DNA from: Sphingomonas spermidinifaciens
Lineage (GTDB): Bacteria > Pseudomonadota > Alphaproteobacteria > Sphingomonadales > Sphingomonadaceae
Length of the DNA stretch: 64,000 bases
Assembly (NCBI RefSeq): GCF_002351485.1
Contig: NZ_NWMW01000001.1
Span: 124,001 to 188,000 of the forward strand
Direction: 5' to 3'
The first letter of the stretch is position 1; every line of letters starts with the position of its first letter. The position numbers and the translations under genes were made by a program. Positions 32,158-41,412 of this stretch are shown one piece after another. The notes under the pieces were generated by a model. It was not told where the DNA came from. It did no database searches and saw only the letters and a list, made by a program, of their open reading frames with translations.

Positions 32158-34193
32158 GCCGCCGCCTCCATCGCTGGCGCGCTGGCGGACGGGAGGATCA
32201 GGCGGAAGCGGCTACCCTCGCCCTCGACACTCGACACCTCGATGGCGCCGCCCATCGCAGAGGCGATCGCGCGCGCCTCATAGGTGCCGATCCCAAAGCC
32301 CGCCGGCTTGGTAGAGACGAACGGCTTGAAAAGGCGCTCGCGTACGAAGGCCGGCGACATTCCGCAGCCACGGTCGATCACCTCGACGACGACACGCGCG
32401 CCTTCGCATCGGACGGCGACGCCGACGGGCTCGCCGGGCGGGCTCGCCTCGATCGCGTTCTGGATCAGGTGGCGGAGGATTTGCGTGACGCCGGCCGGAT
32501 CGGCGAGCGCCACTGCGGCGGGATCGCCGGTCGCGACGACCGGATGCGCGAGGCGCCGTTCGGTCGCCAGCGCTTCGGCCATGTGCAGGAGCGGCACGCC
32601 GCGCGGTGCCTCGGTGCGGGGCGTTCGCCCCTGCGACAGGCGGGCGACCAGCTCGGTCATGCGCGTCGCCGATTCGTTGAGCGTCGCCACCATGTCGGCG
32701 CGAAACGCGGGATTGTCGGCATGGCGTTCGGCGTTGCGCGCGACGAGGCTCAATTGGCTCACCAGGTTCTTGATGTCGTGAAGGATGAAGGCGAAGCGTC
32801 GATTGAACTCGTCGAACCGCTCGGCCTCGGCGAGGCGGGCCTGCGCCTGCTGCTCGGCGAGCCAGCTTGCCGCCTGCCGGCCCGCTACCTTGAGGAGGTC
32901 GAAATCCTCCCAGTCGAGCGGGCGTGGGAGGGCCGGGCGCGCGAGCACGACTGCCCCGACCAGCCCGCCCGGATGCGGCAGCGGCACTACGGCCCATGCC
33001 TCGGCGCAATCGACGATCGCGCCCGCTGCCCCGGCGTCGTCGGGCGCGCGCCCGGCACGCACGGCGTCGAGTTCGATGATGCGGCCTGTCGCCGCCAGAT
33101 GGTGCGCGAGGTCGTCGTCGCCGGCGACGGGCGGCAGATCCCAGTGCCACGCCGCCATCGGTGCCAGCGTGCCACCGGTGGACGTGAGCAGCAGCCCGCC
33201 CGGCGCCTCCAGCAGCTCGGCGACGGCGCGCGTCACGCGCTCGCCCAGCGCCTCGCCCGCACCTGCGTCGCCCAAGGTGTCGGTAAAGCGCATCCACTCG
33301 GCGCGATAGTCGTAGCGATGGCGGAACAGGTGCTTGGTCGCCTTGACCCGCAGCCACGCACGCGCCTGCGGTGAGGCCAGCAGCGCCAGCAGCGCCGCAG
33401 TCGAGCCGAAGACAAAGGCAGTCTGCAGCAGCCGGGCGTGCGGCCCGCCGAGGATCGCCAGCCCCTCGGTCACGCCTGCGAAGATCGCGAAATAGCTCAG
33501 CACCGCGAGCAGCGACAGGCTCTGCACCGCGACTGCGCGCGACAATTGCACGGGCCGGTCGCCCTGGCGCTGGAGGTCGGCGGCGAACACCGCGGCAACG
33601 ACGACCATCACCGCCCCGCGCATCGCCTGGATCGCGGCAGGCCAGCTCTGCGTCGCCCAGGCGAGCGTGAGCGCGTTGACGTCGATCAGCCACATCGCCG
33701 CGATGCCGAGCGCCGCGGCGCGAACGCTGGCGCCCAAGGCGCGCGCATGGACATGCTGGACGAGGACCAGCGCCGCGACGCAGGCGAGCAACCGCAGCAC
33801 GACGCTTGCGGCGGCCAGCGCGGTTGAGGCCTGGGCATCGCCGACAGCCGCGCCGGCCGCGCCGACCACGCCGCCGGCCATGAAGATCGCCGCGAGCACC
33901 AGCGGGAAAGCGACGCCGGCCCAGCGAGTCTCGGCCCCGGCTCGTGCGCTCTCCGTTCGCCAGAGGAAACCCAGCCAGGCAAGGTTGCGCAACATCTCGG
34001 CGAGCCGGGTCACGCCGTCGCCGCCGCCCAGGCCGGCGACCGCGAGCGCCCACAGCGCAGTCATCGCGAACGCGGCAGCCAGGGCCCGCCGCCGCCGCGC
34101 CCCCCGCCAGGCGAGCACCGCCAGCAGGCTGAACAGCAAGGCCGCGAGCGAATGGCTCCACAGTGTCAGAAGGTCGAGAGCGCCGCCCGTCAT
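32154..34193 (-). CDS. prsK: PrsK-type membrane histidine kinase
   Basis: A 679-residue sensor kinase. The N-terminal 270 residues form about eight hydrophobic segments, a GAF-like region follows (about residues 290-440), and then the kinase core. The H-box is FILHDIKNLVSQL, the variant HDIKN form of the PrsK group, with the histidine present. The HATPase boxes are LIQNAIEASPP, VIDRGCGMSPAF and GFGIGTYEARAIA. It should phosphorylate PrsR, with which it overlaps by four bases. The signal it senses through the membrane domain is unknown. It begins 8 bases after the sugar-transferase gene, so all are one operon. Confidence 0.87.
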
Positions 34194-34200
34194 CGCAGCC

Positions 34201-35589
34201 TCAGCGCGCCCCTTCGGGCCAGAGCACCACGCGCAGCGTCTGGAGCAGAATCAGCACGTCGAGAAAGGGCGAGTAGTTCTTGGCGTAATAGAGGTCGTAT
34301 TCGAGCTTCTGACGCGAATCCTCGATCGAGGCGCCATAGGGATAGTTGATCTGCGCCCAGCCGGTGATCCCCGGCTTCACCATGTGCCGCTCGGCATAAT
34401 AGGGAAGTTTCTGCTCGAGATCCTCGACGAACTGCGGCCGTTCGGGGCGCGGGCCCACGAAGCTCATCTCGCCCTTCAGCACGCTCCAGCATTGCGGGAG
34501 CTCGTCGATCCTGAGCTTGCGCAGGATGCGGCCGATGCGGGTAATGCGCGGATCGTCCTTCTCGGCCCACACGGCATTGCCCGGCACCTCGGCATCGACG
34601 CGCATCGAGCGCAGCTTCACAATGTCGAAGCCCTGATTGTAGAGCCCAACGCGGCGCTGCCGGTAGAAGGCCGGTCCGTTGCTGTCGAGCTTCACGATGA
34701 TCGCGGCGACGACGATCAGCGGGAGTGTGAGGACCAGCAGAAGCAGCGAGGCACTGATATCGAACAGGCGCTTGAAGGCGCTCGAGAACATTCGCCCCGA
34801 CGAAAAGCCATCGGAGAAGATCAGCCAGCTGGGGTTGACGCTGTCGAGATCGACGCGGCCCGTCTCGCGCTCGAGGAAGGTCGAGATCTCGTTGACATGG
34901 ACGCCAGTGGTCTTGATCCGCACGAGGTCCTTCAAGGGGAGGGCGTTGCGTCGCTCCTCGAGGGCCAGCACGACCTCGCTGGCGTTCAACAGGACGACGT
35001 GATCGGCGAGATTGTAGATCGCGTCGCGGGCGATCGCCTCAGGGATGACGCGGGTGCTCTCGCTCATCGCCACATAGCCCACGACGACGAAGCCTGCGCC
35101 GGGCGCACGGGCGAGCACCTTGATCCGCTCGGCGCGCGCGCCCGCGCCCAGCACCACCACACGCCGCTTGAACACTTGTCCGCCTAGCGTCTTGCCGATC
35201 AGCAGGCGCAGCACGAACATCAGGACCAGCGCGGCGAGCATCGCGTAGAGGAGGTTCGAGCGCCAGAACGTGATCGACGGAACGAGGAAGAAGATGACCG
35301 ACAGGAAGATCGTGCCGAGCGACACCGCGACGATCAGCCGCGCCGTGGCGAAGCGCATCGAGGTCAGCGCACGCGGGCTGTAGGCGCCCACTGCCACCAT
35401 CGCCAGCATCAGGCTGGCCGCGAAGCTCAGCAGCTGGGGGATGCGGTCTGCCACCGGCTCCAGTGTGAACCCGAGCTGATGGATGCGCCACTGCCACCCA
35501 AACTCGGCGGCGGCGATCAGGCAGAAGAAGTCGAGCAGCCCCAGCAGCAGTACCGCATTCGGCACATAGTGCTTGAACAACCGGATCAT
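34201..35589 (-). CDS. Polyprenyl-phosphate sugar transferase, TIGR03013/EpsB_2 type
   Basis: A 462-residue inner-membrane enzyme that starts repeat-unit synthesis by placing a sugar-1-phosphate on undecaprenyl phosphate. Four N-terminal helices and a CoA-binding-like Rossmann region (VVVLGAGARAERIKVLA) are followed by the catalytic bacterial sugar transferase domain: KRLFDISASLLLLVL helix, DSNGPAFYRQRRVGL, KLRSMRVDAE, DELPQCWSVLKGEMSFVGPR and KPGITGWAQ. The frame is open to 35955, but MIRLFKHYVPNAVLLLG is the family N-terminus, hence start 35589. The divergent neighbour makes GDP-mannose, a possible precursor for the same polymer. Confidence 0.9.
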   Translation of the reverse strand: MIRLFKHYVPNAVLLLGLLDFFCLIAAAEFGWQWRIHQLGFTLEPVADRIPQLLSFAASLMLAMVAVGAYSPRALTSMRFATARLIVAVSLGTIFLSVIFFLVPSITFWRSNLLYAMLAALVLMFVLRLLIGKTLGGQVFKRRVVVLGAGARAERIKVLARAPGAGFVVVGYVAMSESTRVIPEAIARDAIYNLADHVVLLNASEVVLALEERRNALPLKDLVRIKTTGVHVNEISTFLERETGRVDLDSVNPSWLIFSDGFSSGRMFSSAFKRLFDISASLLLLVLTLPLIVVAAIIVKLDSNGPAFYRQRRVGLYNQGFDIVKLRSMRVDAEVPGNAVWAEKDDPRITRIGRILRKLRIDELPQCWSVLKGEMSFVGPRPERPQFVEDLEQKLPYYAERHMVKPGITGWAQINYPYGASIEDSRQKLEYDLYYAKNYSPFLDVLILLQTLRVVLWPEGAR

Positions 35590-35761
35590 CGCAAAGCCCC
35601 CCGCCGGCGGGGTGTAAGATTTGCCGACATGAGCGCCCGTGTCGCACCAATTGCCAAAGAAAAGCTGAACACCGGCTGCGACGAAGGTGGTTCCTTCGCG
35701 GCGCGAGCGCGCTAAGGAGGCCCGATCGACCGCCCCCCGGCGGCGATGGGGAAGCGCGCCG

Positions 35762-36817
35762 ATGTCCGAAACGAAGCTGATCGTGCCGGTGATCCTGTCG
35801 GGTGGATCGGGAACCCGCCTTTGGCCAATGTCGCGACCCGAACTGCCCAAGCAGTTCCTGGCGCTAACCGCCGATGAGACGATGCTCCAGCTCACCGCCC
35901 GCCGGACCGAAACGGGGGAGCGCTTCGCCGCCCCGATCGTCGTCGCCAACGCCATGCACGCGGATCAGATCGAGGGACAGCTGGCCGAGACGGGGACGAC
36001 CGCGGCGGCGATCATCCTCGAGCCGATGGGCCGCAACACCGCGCCCGCGATCGCGCTCGCCGCGCTGGCGGTCGAGATGCCCGGCGCGCCGCTGCTCGTC
36101 ATGCCGTCGGATCATGTCATCAACGACGTGGCCGCTTTCCACGCCGCCATCCAGCGCGCGCTGCCGCTGGTCGAGCAGGGCTGGCTCGTCACCTTCGGCA
36201 TTGCCCCTGACGCGCCGGAGACAGGTTATGGCTACATCCAGGTCGGCGAGGCGCTGGCCGACGGCGTCCACCGCGTCGCGCGCTTTGTCGAAAAACCGCC
36301 GCGCGACGTGGCCGAGGCGATGGTCGCCGCCGGTGACCATGCGTGGAACGGCGGCATCTTCCTGTTCCGTGCCGATCGCTTCCTTGAGGCGCTCGGCGAA
36401 CACGCGCCCGAGATGCTGGACGCGGTCCGCCGTTCGATGCTCGATGCCGCGCGCGACGGGGCACGGGTGTGGCCCGACCGTGACGCCTTTGCCGCCTCGC
36501 CGTCGGACTCCATCGATTATGCGGTGATGGAGAAGGCGGATCGGGTGGCAGTGGTCCCCGTGGCGATGGGCTGGAGCGACGTCGGCAGCTGGGACGCGCT
36601 GCACGCGATCAGCGACCGCGACGACGGCGGCAATGTCTGCCGCGGCGACGTGGTGGCGATCGACACGCGCGGATGCCTCGTCCGCGCCGATGGCAAGCGG
36701 GTGGCGCTCGTCGGGGTCGAGGACCTGATCGTCGTGGCAAGCGGCGACGACGTGCTGATCCTGCCGCGGGGCCGCAGCCAGGACGTCAAGAAGCTGCTGG
36801 AGGCGATGAAGCGCTGA
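35762..36817 (+). CDS. Mannose-1-phosphate guanylyltransferase
   Basis: A 351-residue GDP-mannose pyrophosphorylase. Motifs in order are VILSGGSGTRLWPMSR with PKQFL (nucleotide loop), GRNTAPAIALAAL, MPSDHVI, VEKPP, WNGGIFLF and GWSDVGSWDAL. It has no C-terminal cupin phosphomannose isomerase domain, unlike the 470-residue bifunctional type. An upstream start at 35687 is possible in frame, but MSETKLIVPVILSGG is typical. It converts mannose-1-phosphate and GTP to GDP-mannose for polysaccharide or glycan synthesis. It is divergent from the TIGR03013 operon with a 170-base intergenic region that should hold the promoters of both. Confidence 0.92.
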   Translation: MSETKLIVPVILSGGSGTRLWPMSRPELPKQFLALTADETMLQLTARRTETGERFAAPIVVANAMHADQIEGQLAETGTTAAAIILEPMGRNTAPAIALAALAVEMPGAPLLVMPSDHVINDVAAFHAAIQRALPLVEQGWLVTFGIAPDAPETGYGYIQVGEALADGVHRVARFVEKPPRDVAEAMVAAGDHAWNGGIFLFRADRFLEALGEHAPEMLDAVRRSMLDAARDGARVWPDRDAFAASPSDSIDYAVMEKADRVAVVPVAMGWSDVGSWDALHAISDRDDGGNVCRGDVVAIDTRGCLVRADGKRVALVGVEDLIVVASGDDVLILPRGRSQDVKKLLEAMKR

Positions 36818-36832
36818 TGCACGCGTCGCCTG

Positions 36833-37195
36833 ATGGGCCGCGTTCGCCGCAAGCTCGCGGCGCAGGCGAGCGAGCGCCGCGCGGGCGGGGTCGTCGCGCC
36901 TCTGATCTGCGCGCTTTGCGGGCGTCGGCTAGGCGCCAGGGTCGAGTGGCATCATCCGGTGCCCAAGGCCGAGGGCGGCACCACGACCGTGCCAGTGCAC
37001 CCCATCTGCCACCGCGCGATCCACGCTTCGCTGACCAATGCCGAACTGGCGGCGCTGGGCGACATGGCCGCGCTCGCCGCACATCCGGCCCTCGCGAGCT
37101 TCTTGCGCTGGGTGGCCGACAAGCCCCCAGACTTCCACGCCCCGACCCGCCGGGCAAAGGCGCGCGGCATGCTCATCCAGCCACCCCGGACTTGA
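36833..37195 (+). CDS. Small HNH endonuclease-domain protein
   Basis: A 120-residue protein with a compact HNH domain. The first zinc-binding knuckle is ICALCGRRL, the HH pair is in EWHHPVPKAEGG, and the second part is PVHPICHRAIHASLT. It is short, with no extra DNA-recognition domain, like the many stand-alone HNH proteins of alphaproteobacteria that act as nicking or repair nucleases; the target is unknown. It begins 15 bases after the GDP-mannose gene. The last residues (QPPRT) and the stop codon lie inside a CCCGGACTTGATCCGGG palindrome, so the C-terminus has been shaped by a repeat. Confidence 0.8.
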   Translation: MGRVRRKLAAQASERRAGGVVAPLICALCGRRLGARVEWHHPVPKAEGGTTTVPVHPICHRAIHASLTNAELAALGDMAALAAHPALASFLRWVADKPPDFHAPTRRAKARGMLIQPPRT

Positions 37196-37207
37196 TCCGG
37201 GATGAGG
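37181..37207. repeat. Palindromic CCCGGACTTGATCCGGG element
   Basis: CCCGGA and TCCGGG form an exact inverted repeat around a five-base loop. Sequences of the form CACCCCGGACTTGATCCGGG are recalled as frequent dispersed intergenic palindromes in alphaproteobacterial genomes; this is from general knowledge, not a search. The TGA stop of the HNH gene at 37193-37195 is formed within the loop. The element lies between the convergent HNH and DAHP synthase genes and may also limit read-through. Confidence 0.6.
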
Positions 37208-37212
37208 GTGGG

Positions 37213-38802
37213 TCAGGCCGCCGCCTTCTTCCGCTCGGCCAGCTCCTCGTTGAGCATTTCCGCCAGCAAGAAGGCCAGCTCGATGCTCTGCCCGGCATTA
37301 AGCCGCGGATCGCAATGCGTGTGATAGCGATCGGCCAGCGCCTGCTCGCTCACCGCGATCGCGCCGCCAGTGCATTCGGTCACGTCCTGTCCCGTCATCT
37401 CAGCGTGGATGCCGCCGGCATGCGTCCCCTCGGCCCGGTGGACGGCGAAGAAGCCGCGCACTTCGGCGAGGATGCGCTCGAATGGCCGCGTCTTGTAGCC
37501 GGTCGCCGCCTTCACCGTATTGCCGTGCATCGGATCGCAGCTCCACACGACCGGATGCCCCTCGCGCTTCACCGCGCGGACGAGGGCGGGAAGGTGCGCC
37601 TCGATCTTGTCATGTCCATAGCGGGTGATGAGCGTCACCCGCCCCGCCACCCGGTGCGGGTTGAGCGTGTCGAGCAGGCGGAGGAGCGCATCGGGCTCAA
37701 GGCTCGGTCCGCACTTCATGCCGATCGGATTGCCGATGCCGCGCAGATACTCCACATGCGCCGACCCCTCGAACCGCGTGCGATCGCCGATCCACAGGAA
37801 ATGCGCGCTGGTGTCGTACCACTGGCCCGTTAGCGAATCCTGCCGCGTCAGCGCCTGCTCGTACGGGAGCAGTAGCGCCTCGTGACTGGTGTAGAAGTCG
37901 GTCCGGGCGAGCTGCGGCACCGTCTCCGGGTTGATCCCGCATGCTTCCATGAAGTCGAGCGCCTCGCCGATCCGATCGGCCACGTCTGCATAACGGTCGG
38001 CCCAGGGGCTGCGACCCATGAAGTCGAGCGTCCACTTATGCACCTGATGCAGGTTCGCATAACCGCCCTGCGCGAAGGCGCGCAGAAGGTTTAGCGTCGC
38101 GGCCGACTGCGAATATGCGCGCAGCAGGCGGGACGGATCGGGCACGCGCCCCTCGGGCGTGAAGGCGATGTCGTTGACATTGTCGCCGCGATAGCTCGGC
38201 AGCTCGACGCCATCGATCACCTCGGTCGGGGCCGAGCGCGGCTTGGCGAACTGGCCGGCCATGCGTCCGACCTTCACGGTCGGCAGCTTGGAGGCGAAGG
38301 TCAGCACGACCGCCATCTGGAGGATCACGCGGAAGGTGTCGCGGATGTTGTTCGGATGAAACTCGGCAAAGCTTTCGGCACAGTCGCCGCCCTGAAGGAG
38401 GAAGCCATGCCCCTCCGCCACGCGGCCAAGTTCGGCGGTCAGCTGCCGTGCCTCGCCCGCGAAGACGAGCGGGGGGAAACGGCCGAGCTCGGTCAGCGTG
38501 GCGTCGAGCGCGGCTTTGTCGGGATAGTCGGGCATCTGCCGCGCTTCGGCCGTCTGCCAGCTTGCGGGGGACCAGCTACCCATCACATTCTCCATGTTGC
38601 GCGCGGTGACGAACCAGTCGGCGTGGTGCGCGATGCCGTTGGCAGCGATCTGATTGACGATGGGGGCGGCGGCACGTTTGCCGTCCTCCTCCCAGCCCTG
38701 AACGGTGCTGCCCGGGGCACCATACCAGGTGCCAAACGCCGCCCGGCTGATGCCGCGCTGCTCGCGAAACCGTTTGATCTTGATGCCTGCCAACGTCGTC
38801 AT
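37213..38802 (-). CDS. Class II DAHP synthase with an in-frame N-terminal helix-turn-helix domain
   Basis: The first enzyme of the shikimate pathway, condensing phosphoenolpyruvate and erythrose-4-phosphate. Residues about 74-529 are a complete plant-like class II enzyme ([30 protein letters not shown] with the metal-binding Cys, [12 protein letters not shown]). Ahead of it, without any stop, are 73 residues reading [20 protein letters not shown] then [19 protein letters not shown], an XRE/Cro-like helix-turn-helix. A second start, ATG 38583 (MGSW), has GGAG six bases upstream and corresponds to the normal enzyme N-terminus. Either the protein is a DNA-binding/enzyme fusion, or two forms are made from one frame. 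Codon use is uniform through the junction. The catalytic identity is very sure; the fusion is seen but untested. Confidence 0.9.
   Translation of the reverse strand: MTTLAGIKIKRFREQRGISRAAFGTWYGAPGSTVQGWEEDGKRAAAPIVNQIAANGIAHHADWFVTARNMENVMGSWSPASWQTAEARQMPDYPDKAALDATLTELGRFPPLVFAGEARQLTAELGRVAEGHGFLLQGGDCAESFAEFHPNNIRDTFRVILQMAVVLTFASKLPTVKVGRMAGQFAKPRSAPTEVIDGVELPSYRGDNVNDIAFTPEGRVPDPSRLLRAYSQSAATLNLLRAFAQGGYANLHQVHKWTLDFMGRSPWADRYADVADRIGEALDFMEACGINPETVPQLARTDFYTSHEALLLPYEQALTRQDSLTGQWYDTSAHFLWIGDRTRFEGSAHVEYLRGIGNPIGMKCGPSLEPDALLRLLDTLNPHRVAGRVTLITRYGHDKIEAHLPALVRAVKREGHPVVWSCDPMHGNTVKAATGYKTRPFERILAEVRGFFAVHRAEGTHAGGIHAEMTGQDVTECTGGAIAVSEQALADRYHTHCDPRLNAGQSIELAFLLAEMLNEELAERKKAAA
38583..38593 (-). 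promoter_or_regulatory. Internal ribosome binding site before the canonical DAHP synthase start
   Basis: On the minus strand GGAG (38593-38590) is followed by six bases and ATG (38583-38581), which encodes the MGSWSPASW start normal for plant-like class II DAHP synthases. It lies inside the open frame that also encodes the helix-turn-helix domain. It decides between a fusion-only product and an additional short product without the DNA-binding part. Confidence 0.5.
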
Positions 38803-38809
38803 CCTTGTC

Positions 38810-38853
38810 GCTTACGCGATCTGGGTAAGCTGGATCAACCCCAAAAGGGTAAG
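38810..38853. promoter_or_regulatory. GTAAGC repeat sites, possible operator of the HTH-DAHP synthase
   Basis: Immediately upstream of the DAHP synthase ATG, GCTTAC (38810-38815) and GTAAGC (38825-38830) form an exact inverted repeat with a 9-base spacer. A further GGGTAAG at 38847-38853 repeats the one at 38823-38829, 24 bases apart. Such spaced repeats are what an XRE-type protein usually binds, and the adjacent gene encodes one. Autoregulation is inference. The divergent ATP-grasp gene starts at 38943 and could be controlled from the same site. Confidence 0.4.
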
Positions 38854-38942
38854 TGGAGGCGCGATGAACAAGTTGGGCTTGTGCAGCGCAACAATGCGCG
38901 TCAGCATGCAACCGACATGAAGCTGAAACATTGAAGGGGCGG

Positions 38943-40430
38943 ATGGGGGATCTACGCGCGTTCGATGAAATCTGGGGCCAGGGCGGGCCCGACAATCCGC
39001 GCGAGCCGCTGGCGATGCTCGCCGACTGGATCGCCGAAACCCCGCGCGAAGAACTGGCTCGCCGGCTCGAAGCCGCGGAGAACACCTTTCGCCAATTAGG
39101 TATCACCTTCGCCGTCTATGGCGACCGCGATGCCGCCGAGCGGATCATCCCTTTCGATATCGTACCGCGCGTGTTCCTCGCCGACGAGTGGGCGCGCCTT
39201 TCCGAAGGGTTGATCCAGCGGGTCGAGGCGATCAACGCCTTCCTCGACGACATCTATGGCGATCGCCGCATCCTCGCCGACGGCGTGCTGCCCCCCGATA
39301 TCGTCTTTCGAAACCCGCAGTTCCGTCACGAAGTTGCCGGCATTCGTCCGCCGCACGGCATCTGGGCGCATATCTGCGGCATCGACCTCGTCCGCACCGG
39401 CCCCGACGACTTCTTCGTGCTCGAGGACAATGCCCGAACCCCCTCGGGCGTCAGCTACATGCTCGAGAACCGGGAGGCGATGATCCGCCTCTGTCCCGAG
39501 CTGTTCCGCAACTTCCGCGTGGCGGCAGTCGACAGCTATCCCGACCGGCTGCATGAAACGATGCGTTCGGTGGCACCGCCGGGGGCGGGGAGCCGGCCGG
39601 TCTGCGTCGTGCTGACGCCGGGGCACTTCAACAGCGCCTATTACGAGCACAGCTTCCTCGCCGATTCGATGGGCATCGAACTGGTCGAGCCCGCCGATCT
39701 CGTCGTCGATGACGACATCGTCTGGATGCAGACGATCGCGGGCCGGGTGAAGGTCGACGTCATTTATCGGCGGATCGACGACGACTTCCTCGATCCCGTC
39801 GTCTTCCGACCCGATTCGCTGCTCGGCGTCCCGGGCATTATGTCGGCCTATCGCGCGGGCAACGTCACGCTCATCAACGCCCCGGGGAACGGCATCGCCG
39901 ACGACAAGGCGATCTACAGCTACATGCCCGAGATCGTGCGTTATTACTCGGGCGGCGAGGCCAAGCTCCCCAATGTCGAGACGTATCGCTGCCGCGAACC
40001 GCAGGCGCTGAAATACGTGCTCGACCGACTGCCCGAACTGGTGGTCAAGCTGGTCGACGGGTCGGGCGGCTATGGCATGCTGGTCGGGCCGACCGCGAGC
40101 AGCGAGGAGATCGAACGCTTCCGCGCCGCGCTCATCGCCGAACCGCACCGCTATATCGCCCAGCCGACACTGGCGCTCTCGACCGTCCCGACGCTCACCG
40201 AAAAGGGTCTCGCGCCTCGCCACGTCGATTTCCGCCCCTTCGTGCTGACCGGGCGCGACGGGGTGCAGGTGGTGCCCGGCGGCCTGACCCGCGTGGCGCT
40301 CAAGGAAGGGTCGTTGGTCGTCAATTCGAGCCAGGGCGGGGGCACCAAGGACAGCTTCGTCCTGCTCCCCGAAGCGCGGCAGATGCAGAAGATGGGCGGC
40401 ATGTTCCAGCAGCAGGAGCTGGGGTCGTGA
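38943..40430 (+). CDS. Circularly permuted ATP-grasp protein
   Basis: A 495-residue protein of the circularly permuted ATP-grasp family (type 2). Recognisable segments are IPFDIVPRVFLADEW, LEDNARTPSGVSYMLENR, GHFNSAYYEHSFLA, YRRIDDDFLDP and VVKLVDGSGGYGMLVGP near the nucleotide site. ATP-grasp enzymes ligate carboxylates to amines through an acyl phosphate. With the alpha-E and transglutaminase-like genes it forms a widely conserved three-gene set thought to make or modify a peptide, whose product is unknown. The ATG at 38943 is preceded by GAAGGGG; an upstream TTG at 38931 is also in frame but has no such site. Confidence 0.9.
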   Translation: MGDLRAFDEIWGQGGPDNPREPLAMLADWIAETPREELARRLEAAENTFRQLGITFAVYGDRDAAERIIPFDIVPRVFLADEWARLSEGLIQRVEAINAFLDDIYGDRRILADGVLPPDIVFRNPQFRHEVAGIRPPHGIWAHICGIDLVRTGPDDFFVLEDNARTPSGVSYMLENREAMIRLCPELFRNFRVAAVDSYPDRLHETMRSVAPPGAGSRPVCVVLTPGHFNSAYYEHSFLADSMGIELVEPADLVVDDDIVWMQTIAGRVKVDVIYRRIDDDFLDPVVFRPDSLLGVPGIMSAYRAGNVTLINAPGNGIADDKAIYSYMPEIVRYYSGGEAKLPNVETYRCREPQALKYVLDRLPELVVKLVDGSGGYGMLVGPTASSEEIERFRAALIAEPHRYIAQPTLALSTVPTLTEKGLAPRHVDFRPFVLTGRDGVQVVPGGLTRVALKEGSLVVNSSQGGGTKDSFVLLPEARQMQKMGGMFQQQELGS

Positions 40431-40470
40431 GGGGGGCAGTCGACCTCTTCTCCGGTAAGAGCGCTCCGTC

Positions 40471-41412
40471 ATGCTGATGCTTTCGCGCACCGCGGCGTCG
40501 CTCTATTGGCTTGGCCGTTATGTCGAGCGCGCGGACTTCATCGCCCGGTTGGTCGAGGCGACCGTCCGTCTCGACGCCCTGTCGGCGACTCCCGCAGGCG
40601 AAGCGGCTTGGGAGAGCGCGCTGCGCGTCACCTACACCGACGAAGCCTTTGCCGCGTCAGGGGCGCGTGCCGACCAGACCAATGTCGCCCGCTTCCTCAC
40701 CATCGACACCGGGCATCCGGGCTCGATCGTGCAGTGCCTAGACATGGCGCGCAACAATGCGCGCGCGGTCCGCACGGCGCTGACGCGCGAGGCGTGGACC
40801 GCGATCAACCGCGCCTGGCTGCTTTTCAACTCGCGGATGCGCCCCGGCAACGCGATGGCGACGCTCAATCTCGTCGAAGCCGTAAAGGCCGAGACGCGCG
40901 GGTTCGAGGGTGCGATCCTGCGCATGATGCGCAACGAAGCGGTGTGGTTCATCCGCCTCGGCTCTGCGGTCGAGCGCGCCGACAACACCGCGCGGCTGAT
41001 CGATGTCAAATATCATCTCCTCCTGCCTGAAGGGGCGCCCGTCGGCGGCATCGTCGATCGCGACCAGTGGACGACGATCCTCCAGACCGTGTCCGCCGTC
41101 ACCGCCTATCGCTGGCTCTATTCGGAGGGACTTGAGCCGCGGTTGGTCATCGACCTCCTTCTCACACGACCCGAATTGCCGCGGTCGCTGGCGGCGTGCG
41201 TTGAGGAGACGGTCGAGATGCTCGGCCTGCTCGGCAAGCGCACCGGGCTTCAGGGCGGTGCCGACCGGATGGCGCGCGCGCGCCTCGCGCGAATGCACAA
41301 GACGCGCACGCCCGAGGTGATTGTCGGTGGCCTTCACGAATGGCTTTCCGCGTTCATCGCCGAGAACCTCGCGCTCGACCGCGCGATCGCCCAGCAGTTC
41401 AGGTTCATCTGA
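40471..41412 (+). CDS. Alpha-E domain protein
   Basis: A 313-residue all-helical protein with the alpha-E signature at its start, MLSRTAASLYWLGRYVERAD, and a second conserved helix NEAVWFIRLGSAVERADNTAR. Alpha-E proteins are found next to circularly permuted ATP-grasp genes and sometimes fused to them. They probably hold or present the substrate of the ligase, but no reaction has been firmly assigned. The start could also be ATG 40477. It is 40 bases downstream of the ATP-grasp gene, and its stop shares one base with the ATG of the transglutaminase-like gene (TGATG). Confidence 0.9.
   Translation: MLMLSRTAASLYWLGRYVERADFIARLVEATVRLDALSATPAGEAAWESALRVTYTDEAFAASGARADQTNVARFLTIDTGHPGSIVQCLDMARNNARAVRTALTREAWTAINRAWLLFNSRMRPGNAMATLNLVEAVKAETRGFEGAILRMMRNEAVWFIRLGSAVERADNTARLIDVKYHLLLPEGAPVGGIVDRDQWTTILQTVSAVTAYRWLYSEGLEPRLVIDLLLTRPELPRSLAACVEETVEMLGLLGKRTGLQGGADRMARARLARMHKTRTPEVIVGGLHEWLSAFIAENLALDRAIAQQFRFI

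Noticed and set aside
35590..35761. Sigma-54 promoter for the TIGR03013 operon controlled by PrsR
   Set aside because: Segments such as TTGGCAATTGGTGC look similar, but the GG-GC spacing is two bases too short on either strand.
37213..37900. Idea that the long open frame over the DAHP synthase region is simply a start-site overextension
   Set aside because: The 73 extra codons read as a coherent helix-turn-helix with uniform codon use, unlike the random extensions seen upstream of tyrS, rpsF or carB, so it was kept as a real coding part.
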